Source: UMGS1322 sp900550765 (GTDB lineage: Bacteria; Bacillota; Clostridia; Christensenellales; QALW01). From it: a DNA stretch of 33,175 nt. A program made the position numbers and the translations under genes. Each line of letters opens with the position of its first letter. Position 1 is the first letter of the stretch. Below the pieces are notes generated by a model, which saw only the letters and a list, made by a program, of their open reading frames with translations, searched no databases and was not told the origin of the DNA. The stretch is from the NCBI GenBank assembly GCA_958448705.1, contig CAUDEY010000025.1:1-33175 (forward strand), in the 5' to 3' direction. Shown here in pieces: positions 1-8,174 of the stretch.

Positions 1-119
1 AGTTTGACTATTTTGTGCAGCAGCTGGAGCTGCTGATCACGCTGGAGCCGGAAACGATTGAGGAGCTTCTGTGCCCGGGAAGAAAGAGACGAGGAAGCAA
101 AAAAACGCTTGCGGAATAA
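1..119 (+). CDS. C-terminal end of an unrecognised protein (partial)
   Basis: The window opens inside a reading frame (frame 3) that ends at TAA 117-119. About 38 residues are visible: a hydrophobic/acidic helix-like stretch (FDYFVQQLELLITLEPETIE) followed by a short basic tail with RKRRGSKK. The only other frames here hit stops at once, and a good terminator lies 55 bases downstream, so a real gene end is likely. Too little is visible to assign a family. Confidence 0.55.
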   Translation, partial: FDYFVQQLELLITLEPETIEELLCPGRKRRGSKKTLAE

Positions 120-174
120 ATTCTGCCCATAGGGGAGGAGACTCCTTACCCCTTTATGCCGGCCAACTAAAAGC

Positions 175-212
175 CCCCGTTCCTATGGAAAAGGAACGGG
201 GATTTTCTTTTT
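175..212 (+). terminator. Rho-independent terminator
   Basis: A perfect 9-bp stem, CCCCGTTCC (175-183) with GGAACGGGG (193-201), is followed by ATTTTCTTTTT. It ends the transcript of the partial gene at the window start. A weaker hairpin (AGGGGAGGAG with CTCCTTACCCCT, about 131-152) lies just before it. Confidence 0.85.
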
Positions 213-295
213 AAGAGGAAGAAGTTGTATGGAAAAAAGCTTTGAAGAAGAGACTTTTTTATAGGGATGCGATAAAAACTTTTCTGTATAAAGTA

Positions 296-324
296 TTGCA
301 ATTCTGTTTGCAGTCTGTTATAAT
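296..324 (+). promoter_or_regulatory. Sigma-A-like promoter with extended -10
   Basis: TTGCAA (296-301) and TATAAT (319-324) are separated by 17 bp, with TG at 316-317 forming an extended -10. Transcription should start near 331. That lies downstream of an in-frame upstream start possible at 242, so it fixes the start of the next gene at 359. Confidence 0.8.
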
Positions 325-358
325 GAGTGCGATTTTGTTTAAAGGGGGAAGAGAACAT

Positions 359-1903
359 ATGGAGCTGGTTAAAAATACAATCGTTCCCGGTATGCAGAAA
401 TTCTTGTTCGGCGAGGGAGAAGCCGAACTGAAACCAAGCGATGCGGGCGTATTGGTTGCAGATAGAAAGTTCAAATATTCGTCTTTGGCAGTGGATATAC
501 TGAAGCTGCTGGGGAATCACAGCGGTTATAAAGGCAGATATGTTCTCCGGCTTAAGGATAATGAGGCTGCACCGGTCGCTCTGCAGCTTTATTTTAAGGT
601 AACGATGGAATATTTGGGAATGGAGTTTACAACGTATTCCCCCGCAGAAAGCGTTTGTGTCGGTCCGGGAGAATGGAGCGTGCTGGAAGGCTGCTGGTCA
701 ACGGTTGAAGGGGCGGTTCTTTCCAAGGTAATTTTATATTTTATTCAGGAACAGGAAGAAACGTTTCCTGAAATTGAAATCCGGGAGCTTTCTGTTGAAG
801 GCGGTGCGTTTTTGCAGCAGATCACCTCAAAAGTAAAGCTTCCTGCGATTGAGCGCAGCGAAAAAACGACCTTTGGTGTGATCCGCTGGGATGCGTATTT
901 TAACAGTGATTTTTCAGGAAGCGATGTTTCGCGTCAGGTGGCTCGGGCGCTTTCTCCGGCGCATTATCACTTTATGGCGCCGTATTTTAGCCAGGTAAAA
1001 GGAAAGGATACGCTCATTTTTGGCGACGCAGACCAGGAACAGTTTGATCAGGAAGCACTTTTGGCGATAGAAGCAGGAATCGATTATTTTGCTTATTGCT
1101 GGTATGGGGAAACCGACGCAATGAGCTATGCGCGGCATCAGCACCGGGTTTCGCAATACAGAGATAAAATTAAAATGTGTGCAATTATCAATGTGTACCG
1201 TTTGGATGCCAATACAATGGCGGAACTATATGATTGTATGCAGCAATCCTATTATTTTACGATCAGCGGTCGGCCGGTTCTGTTTATTTATGACGGCTTC
1301 CGTTTTTCAGCAGAAAAAATAAAAGAGATTAAAAAGGAAGCCGCGGTTGCTGGAGTAAAGCAGCCCATTTATTTTGTTGCCCTGGCAGGAACGGGAAATC
1401 CTGCGATTCTTTCTTCGCTGCTGGATAATGGCTTTGAGGCTGTCAGTGCGTATAGCTGCGGCGCGCAGAGTACCGGCGAGCCATATCGGGCACTGTGTGC
1501 GTGGGACCGGTCTGTTGATGCGATGAAATATCAATACAGCGACCGCATCGGAGTGATCCCGCATATTACCTGCGGAAGGGATACACGGCCAAGGCTTGAA
1601 AATCCGGTTTCCTGGGCCGGAAATTATGGGGGACATTACACCGTTACGGGAACACCGGAGGAGATCTATGCCCATGCCGCCGAAGTTTTGGGGGAAATCA
1701 GAAAACATCCTGAAAAAAATATGCCCAACAGCGTTTTGGTATATGCCTGGAATGAGCACGATGAAGGCGGCTGGTGCTGTCCGACACTGAAGGTGGATCA
1801 GCAGGGAAGGCCGCTTAAGGATGCAAACGGAAAAAATAGAATGAACACAGCCCATTTGGACGCATTGGCCAAAGCGCTAAAAGAGCACCGGGAGCAGGAG
1901 TAG
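359..1903 (+). CDS. GH99/GH71-like glycoside hydrolase-fold protein
   Basis: A 514-residue protein starting at ATG 359, preceded by AAAGGGGGAA with good spacing. Residues from about 165 onward resemble the GH99/GH71-like (WbsX-type) TIM-barrel family. Visible signs are a GVIRWDAYFN segment, a GIDYFAYCWYG strand, FTISGRPVLFIYDGF, and a C-terminal block with SVLVYAWNEHDEGGW followed by CPT, which carries the acidic residues expected near a barrel active site. The first ~160 residues look like a separate beta-rich, carbohydrate-binding-like region. No signal peptide is seen, so a cytoplasmic location is inferred. Family members act on alpha-mannosides or are found in polysaccharide clusters; the substrate here is unknown. 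It is monocistronic: a strong promoter lies just upstream and an unrelated ABC pair starts 168 bases later. Confidence 0.65.
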   Translation: MELVKNTIVPGMQKFLFGEGEAELKPSDAGVLVADRKFKYSSLAVDILKLLGNHSGYKGRYVLRLKDNEAAPVALQLYFKVTMEYLGMEFTTYSPAESVCVGPGEWSVLEGCWSTVEGAVLSKVILYFIQEQEETFPEIEIRELSVEGGAFLQQITSKVKLPAIERSEKTTFGVIRWDAYFNSDFSGSDVSRQVARALSPAHYHFMAPYFSQVKGKDTLIFGDADQEQFDQEALLAIEAGIDYFAYCWYGETDAMSYARHQHRVSQYRDKIKMCAIINVYRLDANTMAELYDCMQQSYYFTISGRPVLFIYDGFRFSAEKIKEIKKEAAVAGVKQPIYFVALAGTGNPAILSSLLDNGFEAVSAYSCGAQSTGEPYRALCAWDRSVDAMKYQYSDRIGVIPHITCGRDTRPRLENPVSWAGNYGGHYTVTGTPEEIYAHAAEVLGEIRKHPEKNMPNSVLVYAWNEHDEGGWCCPTLKVDQQGRPLKDANGKNRMNTAHLDALAKALKEHREQE

Positions 1904-2071
1904 GCAAAGCGTCAAAGACCCTATGCTTCGGATGAAAAATGGTATAGAAGGAACATTTTTTGTTTCCATACGGGCACTTTATAGCTGATCATTGATTGAA
2001 GCATAAGGAACACATAAAAATTTAATGGGATAGAGTTTATAGAGGAACACTCTTAACCGTACGGGGGAAAA

Positions 2072-2986
2072 ATGAAAAATATTATTGAAATCAGTCATCT
2101 CAGTAAAAGCTTTGGAGAAGTAAAAGCCGTTCAAGATTTAAGTTTTTGTGTTAAAAAAGGTGAGTTGTTTGCTTTTCTCGGCATTAACGGTGCGGGAAAA
2201 TCCACCACAATCAATATTATGTGCGGTCAATTATCAAAAGACAGCGGCAGTATTGTCATTGATGAACATGACCTTGACAAAAATATCAATTTAATCAAGC
2301 GTGAACTTGGCGTCGTTTTTCAGTCCTCCGTTCTGGATGCTTCCCTTTCTGTTTACGATAATTTAGAAAGCCGCGCTGCCTTGTACGGCATTACCGGTGC
2401 GGCATTTCGAAAGAGGCTTGCGGAACTTGCGGAATTGCTTGAATTTAAAGATTTATTAAAGCGTGCGCTCGGCAAATTATCAGGAGGGCAGCGCAGAAGA
2501 ATTGATATTGCCCGTGCGCTGTTTCACAAGCCGAAGATTCTCATACTTGACGAGCCCACCACAGGGCTTGACCCGCAAACCCGAAAAACACTTTGGAATG
2601 TTGTATCTAATCTGCGTAAAAATGAAAATATGACGGTGTTTTTGACTACGCATTATATGGAAGAAGCGGCGGAAGCTGACTATGTTGTGATTCTTGACAG
2701 CGGCAAAATATCCGCAGAGGGAACACCGCTGGCGCTTAAAAACACGTATACCGGAGATTATATTACTCTTTACGGCACAAATGAGGATGCCGTTAAGCAG
2801 CTTGGGATGGAATACGAGCAGATACGGGATGCCTATCGCCTGTCTGTTCCAAACACAAAGGCAGCTACTGAACTTATTATTCAATATCCCGATATTTTTA
2901 ATGATTATGAAATCACAAAAGGGAAGATGGATGATGTTTTTCTTGCGGTTACAGGCAAAACACTTACGGGAGGTACCGAAAAATGA
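2072..2986 (+). CDS. ABC transporter ATP-binding protein (DrrA/NatA-like)
   Basis: A 304-residue cytoplasmic ATPase. Walker A is GINGAGKST (about residues 37-45), the signature is LSGGQRRR, Walker B is ILILDEPTTGLD, and the switch histidine follows in FLTTHYMEEA. The ~80-residue C-terminal extension after the core is usual for the DrrA/NatA/CcmA-type exporters. Start ATG 2072 has ACGGGGGAAAA before it. Its stop overlaps the next gene's start (ATGA at 2983-2986), so the two are translationally coupled. The 168 bases upstream hold no convincing promoter or terminator. Substrate is unknown; drug, bacteriocin or sodium export are typical for the family. Confidence 0.9.
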   Translation: MKNIIEISHLSKSFGEVKAVQDLSFCVKKGELFAFLGINGAGKSTTINIMCGQLSKDSGSIVIDEHDLDKNINLIKRELGVVFQSSVLDASLSVYDNLESRAALYGITGAAFRKRLAELAELLEFKDLLKRALGKLSGGQRRRIDIARALFHKPKILILDEPTTGLDPQTRKTLWNVVSNLRKNENMTVFLTTHYMEEAAEADYVVILDSGKISAEGTPLALKNTYTGDYITLYGTNEDAVKQLGMEYEQIRDAYRLSVPNTKAATELIIQYPDIFNDYEITKGKMDDVFLAVTGKTLTGGTEK

Positions 2987-3879
2987 CCCCATTGCTTGCT
3001 GTTATAAAAAGAAATATTAAACTGTTTTTTAAGGATAAGGGCATGTTCTTTACCTCTTTAATAACGCCCGTCATTTTGCTTGTCCTTTATGCCACCTTTC
3101 TTGGGAATGTGTACCGGGATAGCTTTATATCCAGTTTGCCGGATACGCTGAATCTTTCGGAAAGCATTATAGAAGGGCTTGTGGGCGGACAGCTTATATC
3201 GTCCATTCTTGCCGTTTCCTGTGTAACCGTTGCGTTTTGTTCAAATTTTTTAATGGTGCAGGATAAAGCAAACAACACGATAAAGGATTTAAAAATATCC
3301 CCTATAAAATCCACGACGCTTTCGCTGAGCTATTATATAGCAACTTTGATTTCTACCCTTATTATTTGCTTTGCTGCAGCGGGAATTTGCCTTGCTTATG
3401 TAGCTATTGTGGGGTGGTATATGCCGCTTGCCGATCTATTTTTTCTATTTCTGGATATTTTTCTTTTGGTTCTGTTTGGAACAGCGCTATCCTCCATTAT
3501 TAACTTTTTCTTATCGACACAAGGCCAGATTTCCGCAGTAGGCACAATTATCAGCGCAGGATACGGTTTTATTTGCGGCGCGTATATGCCGATTTCATCC
3601 TTTGGCGACGGGCTGCAAAAAATCCTTGCCTTTTTGCCCAGCACATATGGCACTGCGTTGATTCGCAATCATTCCATGCAGGGCGTTTTTGCTCAACTGC
3701 AGAAACAGGGGATTTCGGCAGAAGTCATTGAAGAAATCAAGAATTCTCTTGACTGCAGCCTTTATTTTTTTGGAAATCCGGTAGATATGGCAACGATGTA
3801 TAGTATTCTTGGCATTACGGTTGCGGCACTGATAGGAATCTATATTCTATTAAACGCATGTAAAAAGAACAAAGAGTAA
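2983..3879 (+). CDS. ABC-2 type permease
   Basis: A 298-residue membrane protein with about six hydrophobic segments: one after a basic N-terminus (KRNIKLFFKDKGMFF then SLITPVILLVLYATFLG), others around residues 70-90, 105-135, 140-165 and 175-200, and a last one near the C-terminus. A long outward loop follows the first segment. This is the ABC-2 layout (DrrB/YadH-type), and the gene overlaps its ATPase partner by 4 bp. It ends 125 bases before the oppositely oriented pyrG. The shared hairpin at 3942-3963 has its T-tract only on the pyrG side, so I see no dedicated terminator for this operon. Confidence 0.88.
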   Translation: MTPLLAVIKRNIKLFFKDKGMFFTSLITPVILLVLYATFLGNVYRDSFISSLPDTLNLSESIIEGLVGGQLISSILAVSCVTVAFCSNFLMVQDKANNTIKDLKISPIKSTTLSLSYYIATLISTLIICFAAAGICLAYVAIVGWYMPLADLFFLFLDIFLLVLFGTALSSIINFFLSTQGQISAVGTIISAGYGFICGAYMPISSFGDGLQKILAFLPSTYGTALIRNHSMQGVFAQLQKQGISAEVIEEIKNSLDCSLYFFGNPVDMATMYSILGITVAALIGIYILLNACKKNKE

Positions 3880-3935
3880 TCCGCTTTTTTTTCGTTTTTG
3901 CAAAAATCATACGGTAAATCCATTGTTCAGCACAC

Positions 3936-3963
3936 AAAAAAGGCTCCCCTTATACGGGGAGCC
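3936..3963 (-). terminator. Terminator of pyrG
   Basis: The 8-bp stem GGCTCCCC (3942-3949) / GGGGAGCC (3956-3963) is followed on the minus strand by six T (A-run 3936-3941). It may partly stop the convergent ABC transcript, but the plus-strand side has only A-rich sequence after the stem. Confidence 0.85.
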
Positions 3964-4004
3964 AAAAATATACCTGCCTATCCAGAGGTATTTTCTCTGC
4001 TGTC

Positions 4005-5630
4005 TTACGGCTGTTTTGCCAAGCCCTTATTTTCCTGCTTCTTCAGCGCCGCACCGACTAACCCTAAAAACAGCGGGTGCGCTTTGGTGGGACGGCTTTT
4101 GAATTCAGGGTGATATTGCACGCCCACATAAAAATCATTTTCTTTTAATTCCACGGTCTCCACAATTCTGCCGTCGGGCGAAGTACCGCTGATGACCAGG
4201 CCCTTTTGCGTCAGTACGTCACGGTATTCATTATTGAATTCATAGCGGTGGCGGTGGCGTTCGGAAATCAGATTGCTTTGATAGCATTCTGCCATTTTTG
4301 TGCCCGGCACCACTTTGCACGGATATGCTCCTAAGCGCAGCGTACCACCCTTGGCGATATCCGCGTATTGGTCAGGCATAAAATCAATCACTTTATTTTT
4401 GGTGTTTTCATCGAATTCACCGCTGTTGGCGTCGTCGATCTTCGCTACGTGACGAGCGTATTCAATGACCATGATCTGCATTCCCAAACAAATGCCTAAA
4501 AGCGGAATGTTGTTTTTCCGGGCATATTTGGCCGTAGAAATTTTCCCTTCAATACCGCGGTTGCCAAAACCGCCGGGAATTACGATGCCGTCAATGCCGG
4601 CAAGCGTTTGGGCCGCGTTGCCGTCGGTAATGGTTTCGCTGTCGATCCATTCGATTTCCACAAAGGCCTCGTGTTCATAGCCGGCGTGGCGCAGCGCTTC
4701 GGCTACAGAAAGATAGGCGTCATGCAGCTGCACATATTTGCCCACGATGGCAATCTTTACGTTTTTTGTTCTGTTTTTGATGCGCTGAAGCATATTGTTC
4801 CAGCTGGTAAGGTTGGGCTGAGGGGCGTTGATATTCAGCTCGCGGCAAACGATATCGGAAAATCCGCTTTTTTCCAGCATGATGGGGGCCTCGTACAAGA
4901 CGGGAATCGTCATGTTCTCAATAACGCAGTCCGGCTTTACATTGCAGAAGAGAGAAATTTTATTAAAAATGGATTCTTCGATCGGTTCGTCACAGCGCAG
5001 TACGATAATATTGGGATTGATGCCCATGCCTTGAAGCTCTTTTACCGAATGTTGAGTGGGCTTGGATTTATGCTCGTCCGATCCCCGCAGGAACGGTACC
5101 AGCGTTACGTGAATAAACAGGGCGTTTCCCTTTCCTGCTTCCAGCCCTACCTGACGGATGGCCTCTAAAAACGGCTGGGATTCAATATCGCCCGTGGTAC
5201 CGCCGATTTCGGTAATTACGACATCGGCGTTAGTCTTTTTGCCTACGCTGTAGATAAATTCTTTAATTTCATTGGTAATATGCGGAATGACCTGTACCGT
5301 TTGCCCTAAGTACTGGCCGTTGCGTTCCTTATTTAATACGTTCCAGTAAACCTTGCCTGTAGTAAGGTTGGAGAACTTATTCAAGTCTTCGTTAATAAAG
5401 CGCTCATAGTGGCCTAAATCCAAGTCGGTTTCGGCACCGTCCTCAGTAACGTAAACTTCTCCGTGCTGGTAAGGGCTCATGGTTCCGGGATCAACGTTGA
5501 TATAGGGATCCAGCTTTTGAGCCGCAACCTTCAGGCCTCTTGCCTTTAACAGCCGGCCCAAAGAGGCCGCGGTGATTCCTTTTCCCAGGCCGCTTACAAC
5601 GCCGCCGGTCACAAAAATGTACTTAGTCAT
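4005..5630 (-). CDS. pyrG: CTP synthase
   Basis: A 541-residue enzyme that makes CTP from UTP, ATP and glutamine, the last step of pyrimidine nucleotide synthesis, in the cytoplasm. The N-terminal synthetase domain starts with KYIFVTGGVVSGLGKGI, carrying the ATP-binding loop, and contains the DPYINVDPGTMSP and ITEIGGTTGDIES motifs. The C-terminal class I glutamine amidotransferase domain shows the oxyanion region PGGFGNRG, the nucleophile Cys in LGICLGMQ, and the His/Glu pair in YHPEFKSRP. Length is normal for the family. Start ATG at 5630 is preceded by AAGGAGAG. The gene is transcribed divergently from glnN; its ~190-base leader contains a terminator-like hairpin (listed separately). Confidence 0.98.
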   Translation of the reverse strand: MTKYIFVTGGVVSGLGKGITAASLGRLLKARGLKVAAQKLDPYINVDPGTMSPYQHGEVYVTEDGAETDLDLGHYERFINEDLNKFSNLTTGKVYWNVLNKERNGQYLGQTVQVIPHITNEIKEFIYSVGKKTNADVVITEIGGTTGDIESQPFLEAIRQVGLEAGKGNALFIHVTLVPFLRGSDEHKSKPTQHSVKELQGMGINPNIIVLRCDEPIEESIFNKISLFCNVKPDCVIENMTIPVLYEAPIMLEKSGFSDIVCRELNINAPQPNLTSWNNMLQRIKNRTKNVKIAIVGKYVQLHDAYLSVAEALRHAGYEHEAFVEIEWIDSETITDGNAAQTLAGIDGIVIPGGFGNRGIEGKISTAKYARKNNIPLLGICLGMQIMVIEYARHVAKIDDANSGEFDENTKNKVIDFMPDQYADIAKGGTLRLGAYPCKVVPGTKMAECYQSNLISERHRHRYEFNNEYRDVLTQKGLVISGTSPDGRIVETVELKENDFYVGVQYHPEFKSRPTKAHPLFLGLVGAALKKQENKGLAKQP

Positions 5631-5760
5631 GATACTCTCCTTGATTTTTTATTCTTCAATATGTCATTTTTTGCATTGAATTTTTGCTGCTTTTGAAAAA
5701 AGAAAAACATCAATAAACACAAAACATCCGTTCGTTCAAGAACGGCTGCCGAAATATATG

Positions 5761-5804
5761 AAAAAAAGTCCGCTGCGATTGCATACATGCAATCAACTGC
5801 AGCT
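5761..5804 (-). terminator. Candidate transcription attenuator in the pyrG leader
   Basis: On the minus strand an 8-bp perfect stem, GATTGCAT/ATGCAATC (5777-5794, 2-base loop), is continued by GCTGC/GCAGC (5772-5776 with 5799-5803) across a 4-base bulge. It is followed, after 4 bases (GGAC), by seven T. The structure begins about 15 bases after the predicted start of the pyrG transcript and about 130 bases before its ATG. Early terminators that control pyrG are known in Bacillus; see findings for how this one differs. Confidence 0.55.
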
Positions 5805-5824
5805 AAAAGAAAAACATTTAAAAT

Positions 5825-5852
5825 ATTATAACATAGATATTGTTTTTGGCAA
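5825..5852 (-). promoter_or_regulatory. pyrG promoter
   Basis: Read on the minus strand, TTGCCA (5852-5847) and TATAAT (5830-5825) are 16 bp apart, with TG one base before the -10 (extended -10). The predicted start is an A near 5818, which gives a leader of about 190 bases. Confidence 0.75.
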
Positions 5853-5892
5853 CTGATTCAACAAAAAATACAGTAAAAATTTTTAAAAACGG

Positions 5893-5921
5893 TTGACAAA
5901 AAAATACCCCTACTTTATAAT
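5893..5921 (+). promoter_or_regulatory. glnN promoter (consensus)
   Basis: A perfect TTGACA (5893-5898) and a perfect TATAAT (5916-5921) with a 17-bp spacer. The predicted start is about 5928, so the transcript begins almost at the 5' edge of the leader hairpin. The -35 lies 40 bp from the divergent pyrG -35. Confidence 0.88.
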
Positions 5922-5930
5922 TGTTTTATG

Positions 5931-5990
5931 TAAAAGGCAATGGGATAAAGGAAAGCGGTATACGGCATTTTCCTGCATTGCCCTTTTTTT
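5931..5990 (+). terminator. Candidate transcription attenuator in the glnN leader
   Basis: GGCAATG (5936-5942) pairs with CATTGCC (5976-5982). Inside it AGGAAA (5949-5954) pairs with TTTCCT (5969-5974) across an asymmetric internal loop, leaving a loop that contains GTATAC. A T-run 5984-5990 follows directly, and the A-run before the stem can extend it. It sits between a consensus promoter and the glnN ribosome binding site, so most transcripts should stop unless something prevents folding. It is not the two-hexaloop ANTAR target arrangement. Confidence 0.65.
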
Positions 5991-6022
5991 GTTTAAAGGA
6001 ATCGTAAAAGGAGTGTAACAAT

Positions 6023-8113
6023 ATGAGCACAGTGAGCGAAATGTTCGGATCCAACGTTTTCAACGACGCTGTAATGAAGGAACGGCTGCCTAAGGAAACG
6101 TATAAGGGGCTGCAATGGACCGTTACGCACGGTCATCACTTGGATATCAGTATCGCCACGGTAATCGCCAATGCCATGAAGGATTGGGCGATTGAAAAGG
6201 GTGCTACGCATTTTACCCACTGGTTTCAGCCTATGACGGGAATCACCGCTGAAAAGCATGATAGTTTTATTTCCCCTGCGGGCGACGGAAAGGTGATTAT
6301 GGAATTTTCGGGAAAGGAACTGATTCAGGGAGAACCTGACGCTTCCAGTTTTCCCAACGGCGGTCTGCGGGCTACGTTCGAGGCCAGGGGATATACCGCA
6401 TGGGATCCGACCAGCTATGCTTTTATCAAAGACGGCACACTGTGCATTCCTACGGCGTTCTGCTCCTACGGCGGTCAGGCACTGGATAAAAAAACGCCGC
6501 TTCTGCGTTCTATGGAGGCTATCAACCGCCAGGTAATGCGTGTGCTGAAGCTCTTTGGCACTGACGCTGCAAGCATAAAAACTACCGTGGGTCCCGAGCA
6601 GGAATATTTTTTGGTGCCCAAAGAGCTGTATGAAAAGCGGAAGGATTTGATCTATACCGGTCGTACGCTGTTTGGAGCAAAGCCGCCTAAGGGTCAGGAG
6701 CTGGACGACCATTACTTTGGCTGCATTAAGCCGCGGGTATTGGCCTATATGAAAGATTTAGATGAAGAACTTTGGCGGTTGGGTATTTTAGCAAAAACAG
6801 AACATAATGAGGCAGCTCCTGCGCAGCATGAGCTTGCGCCGATTTTTACCACTACGAATATTGCAGTGGATCATAACCAGCTTACCATGGAGATCATGCA
6901 GAAGGTGGCTAAAAAGCATGGGCTGGTCTGCCTGCTGCATGAAAAGCCCTTTGAAGGCGTGAACGGCTCAGGGAAGCACAATAACTGGTCTATTTCCACC
7001 AATACTGGTGTCAATTTGCTGGATCCCGGCAAAACTCCCTATGAAAACGCACAATTTTTATTGTTTTTGTGCGCAGTTATCAAGGCTGTAGACGAGTATC
7101 AAGATCTTTTACGCATTTCGGTTGCCAGCGCGGGAAACGACCGCCGGCTGGGTGCTAATGAAGCACCGCCGGCTATTGTTTCGATGTTCTTGGGGGATGA
7201 ACTCAGTGCTATTTTAGATGCTATCGATAATGGTGCTGCGTATGATGCTAAAGAAAAGGAACAGCTGAAGATCGGTGTGCATATCCTGCCGCGGTTTCCC
7301 AGGGATACCACTGACCGCAACCGGACCAGTCCCTTTGCCTTTACGGGCAATAAATTTGAATTCCGTATGCTGGGCTCAACAGCTTCGGTTTCCGACGCAA
7401 ATGTGGTGATCAATACTGCGGTAGCCGAGAGTCTCAAACAATTTGCCGACGTCTTGGAGAATGCGGATGATTTTGAAAATGCGCTGAACACCTTGATCCG
7501 GCAGACCATTAAGGAGCATAAGCGTATTATCTTTAACGGGAATGGTTATGACGAAGCTTGGGTGGCTGAGGCTGAAAAACGCGGCCTTTTGAATTTGAGA
7601 ACTACGCCCGATGCGCTTCCTTACTTAATTGCGGAAAAAAATATTCAGTTGTTTACCTCGCATAAGGTATTCAGCCGCGAAGAGATCGTGGCACGGTATG
7701 AAATCAGGCTGGAGAATTACAGTAAGCTGATTCATATTGAGGCACTTACCATGATTGATATGGCCGGCAAGGAGATCCTTCCGGCAGTCAGCGCGTATAC
7801 AAAAGTATTGGCCGAAACGGTACTTGCCAAAAAAGCATTGGGTGAAGAGATTGACTGTTCATACGAAGAAACGGCTGCAGCAAAGCTCTCTTCTCTGACC
7901 GGAAGTGCTTATCAGAAGCTGGGACTCCTGCGTGCGGCGGTTGAACAGGCAGAGGAAATTACAGATGCAAAAGAACTGGCGATGTTTTATAAAGATGCAG
8001 TGCTTACGGCAATGGAGACACTGCGCGGCGATGTAGATGCCCTGGAAAGCATTACGTCCGCTGCCTATTGGCCGTATCCTTCCTGCGGGGAGCTTTTGTT
8101 TGGAATACGATAA
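6023..8113 (+). CDS. glnN: Glutamine synthetase, type III
   Basis: A 696-residue enzyme that makes glutamine from glutamate, ammonia and ATP. The length (~700) and N-terminus (FGSNVFNDAVMKERLPKETY) are those of GS type III, not the ~450-residue type I. Visible catalytic-core motifs are VGPEQEYFLV (metal-binding glutamates), AKTEHNEAAPAQHELAP, the NGSGKHNNWS loop, the RRLGANEAPPAI segment and GNKFEFRMLGS near the C-terminal side of the barrel. ATG 6023 follows AAAAGGAGTGTAACAAT. It is monocistronic: its own consensus promoter and leader hairpin lie upstream and a 30-base perfect palindromic terminator lies 25 bases downstream. The GlnN family acts as an oligomer in the cytoplasm and commonly serves under nitrogen limitation in anaerobes. 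Confidence 0.97.
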   Translation: MSTVSEMFGSNVFNDAVMKERLPKETYKGLQWTVTHGHHLDISIATVIANAMKDWAIEKGATHFTHWFQPMTGITAEKHDSFISPAGDGKVIMEFSGKELIQGEPDASSFPNGGLRATFEARGYTAWDPTSYAFIKDGTLCIPTAFCSYGGQALDKKTPLLRSMEAINRQVMRVLKLFGTDAASIKTTVGPEQEYFLVPKELYEKRKDLIYTGRTLFGAKPPKGQELDDHYFGCIKPRVLAYMKDLDEELWRLGILAKTEHNEAAPAQHELAPIFTTTNIAVDHNQLTMEIMQKVAKKHGLVCLLHEKPFEGVNGSGKHNNWSISTNTGVNLLDPGKTPYENAQFLLFLCAVIKAVDEYQDLLRISVASAGNDRRLGANEAPPAIVSMFLGDELSAILDAIDNGAAYDAKEKEQLKIGVHILPRFPRDTTDRNRTSPFAFTGNKFEFRMLGSTASVSDANVVINTAVAESLKQFADVLENADDFENALNTLIRQTIKEHKRIIFNGNGYDEAWVAEAEKRGLLNLRTTPDALPYLIAEKNIQLFTSHKVFSREEIVARYEIRLENYSKLIHIEALTMIDMAGKEILPAVSAYTKVLAETVLAKKALGEEIDCSYEETAAAKLSSLTGSAYQKLGLLRAAVEQAEEITDAKELAMFYKDAVLTAMETLRGDVDALESITSAAYWPYPSCGELLFGIR

Positions 8114-8138
8114 TAGGCAGTTGGGAAAAGATCCGGCA

Positions 8139-8174
8139 TACGGTCTTCCTTTTAAAAGGAAGACCGTATTTTTT
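8139..8174 (+). terminator. glnN terminator
   Basis: A perfect 15-bp inverted repeat, TACGGTCTTCCTTTT (8139-8153) with its complement 8154-8168, is followed by TTTTTT. This is a very strong intrinsic terminator. Confidence 0.93.

Noticed and set aside
242..358. Longer N-terminus for the GH99-like protein
   Set aside because: A strong promoter at 296-324 lies within it, and only the ATG at 359 has a ribosome binding site.
5728..5745. CCGTTC/GAACGG hairpin in the pyrG leader as a second terminator
   Set aside because: The stem is only 6 bp and no T-tract follows on the minus strand, although it may take part in leader folding.
5931..5990. ANTAR-type antiterminator for glnN
   Set aside because: ANTAR targets need two successive short hairpins with hexanucleotide loops; only one compound hairpin with a large loop is present.
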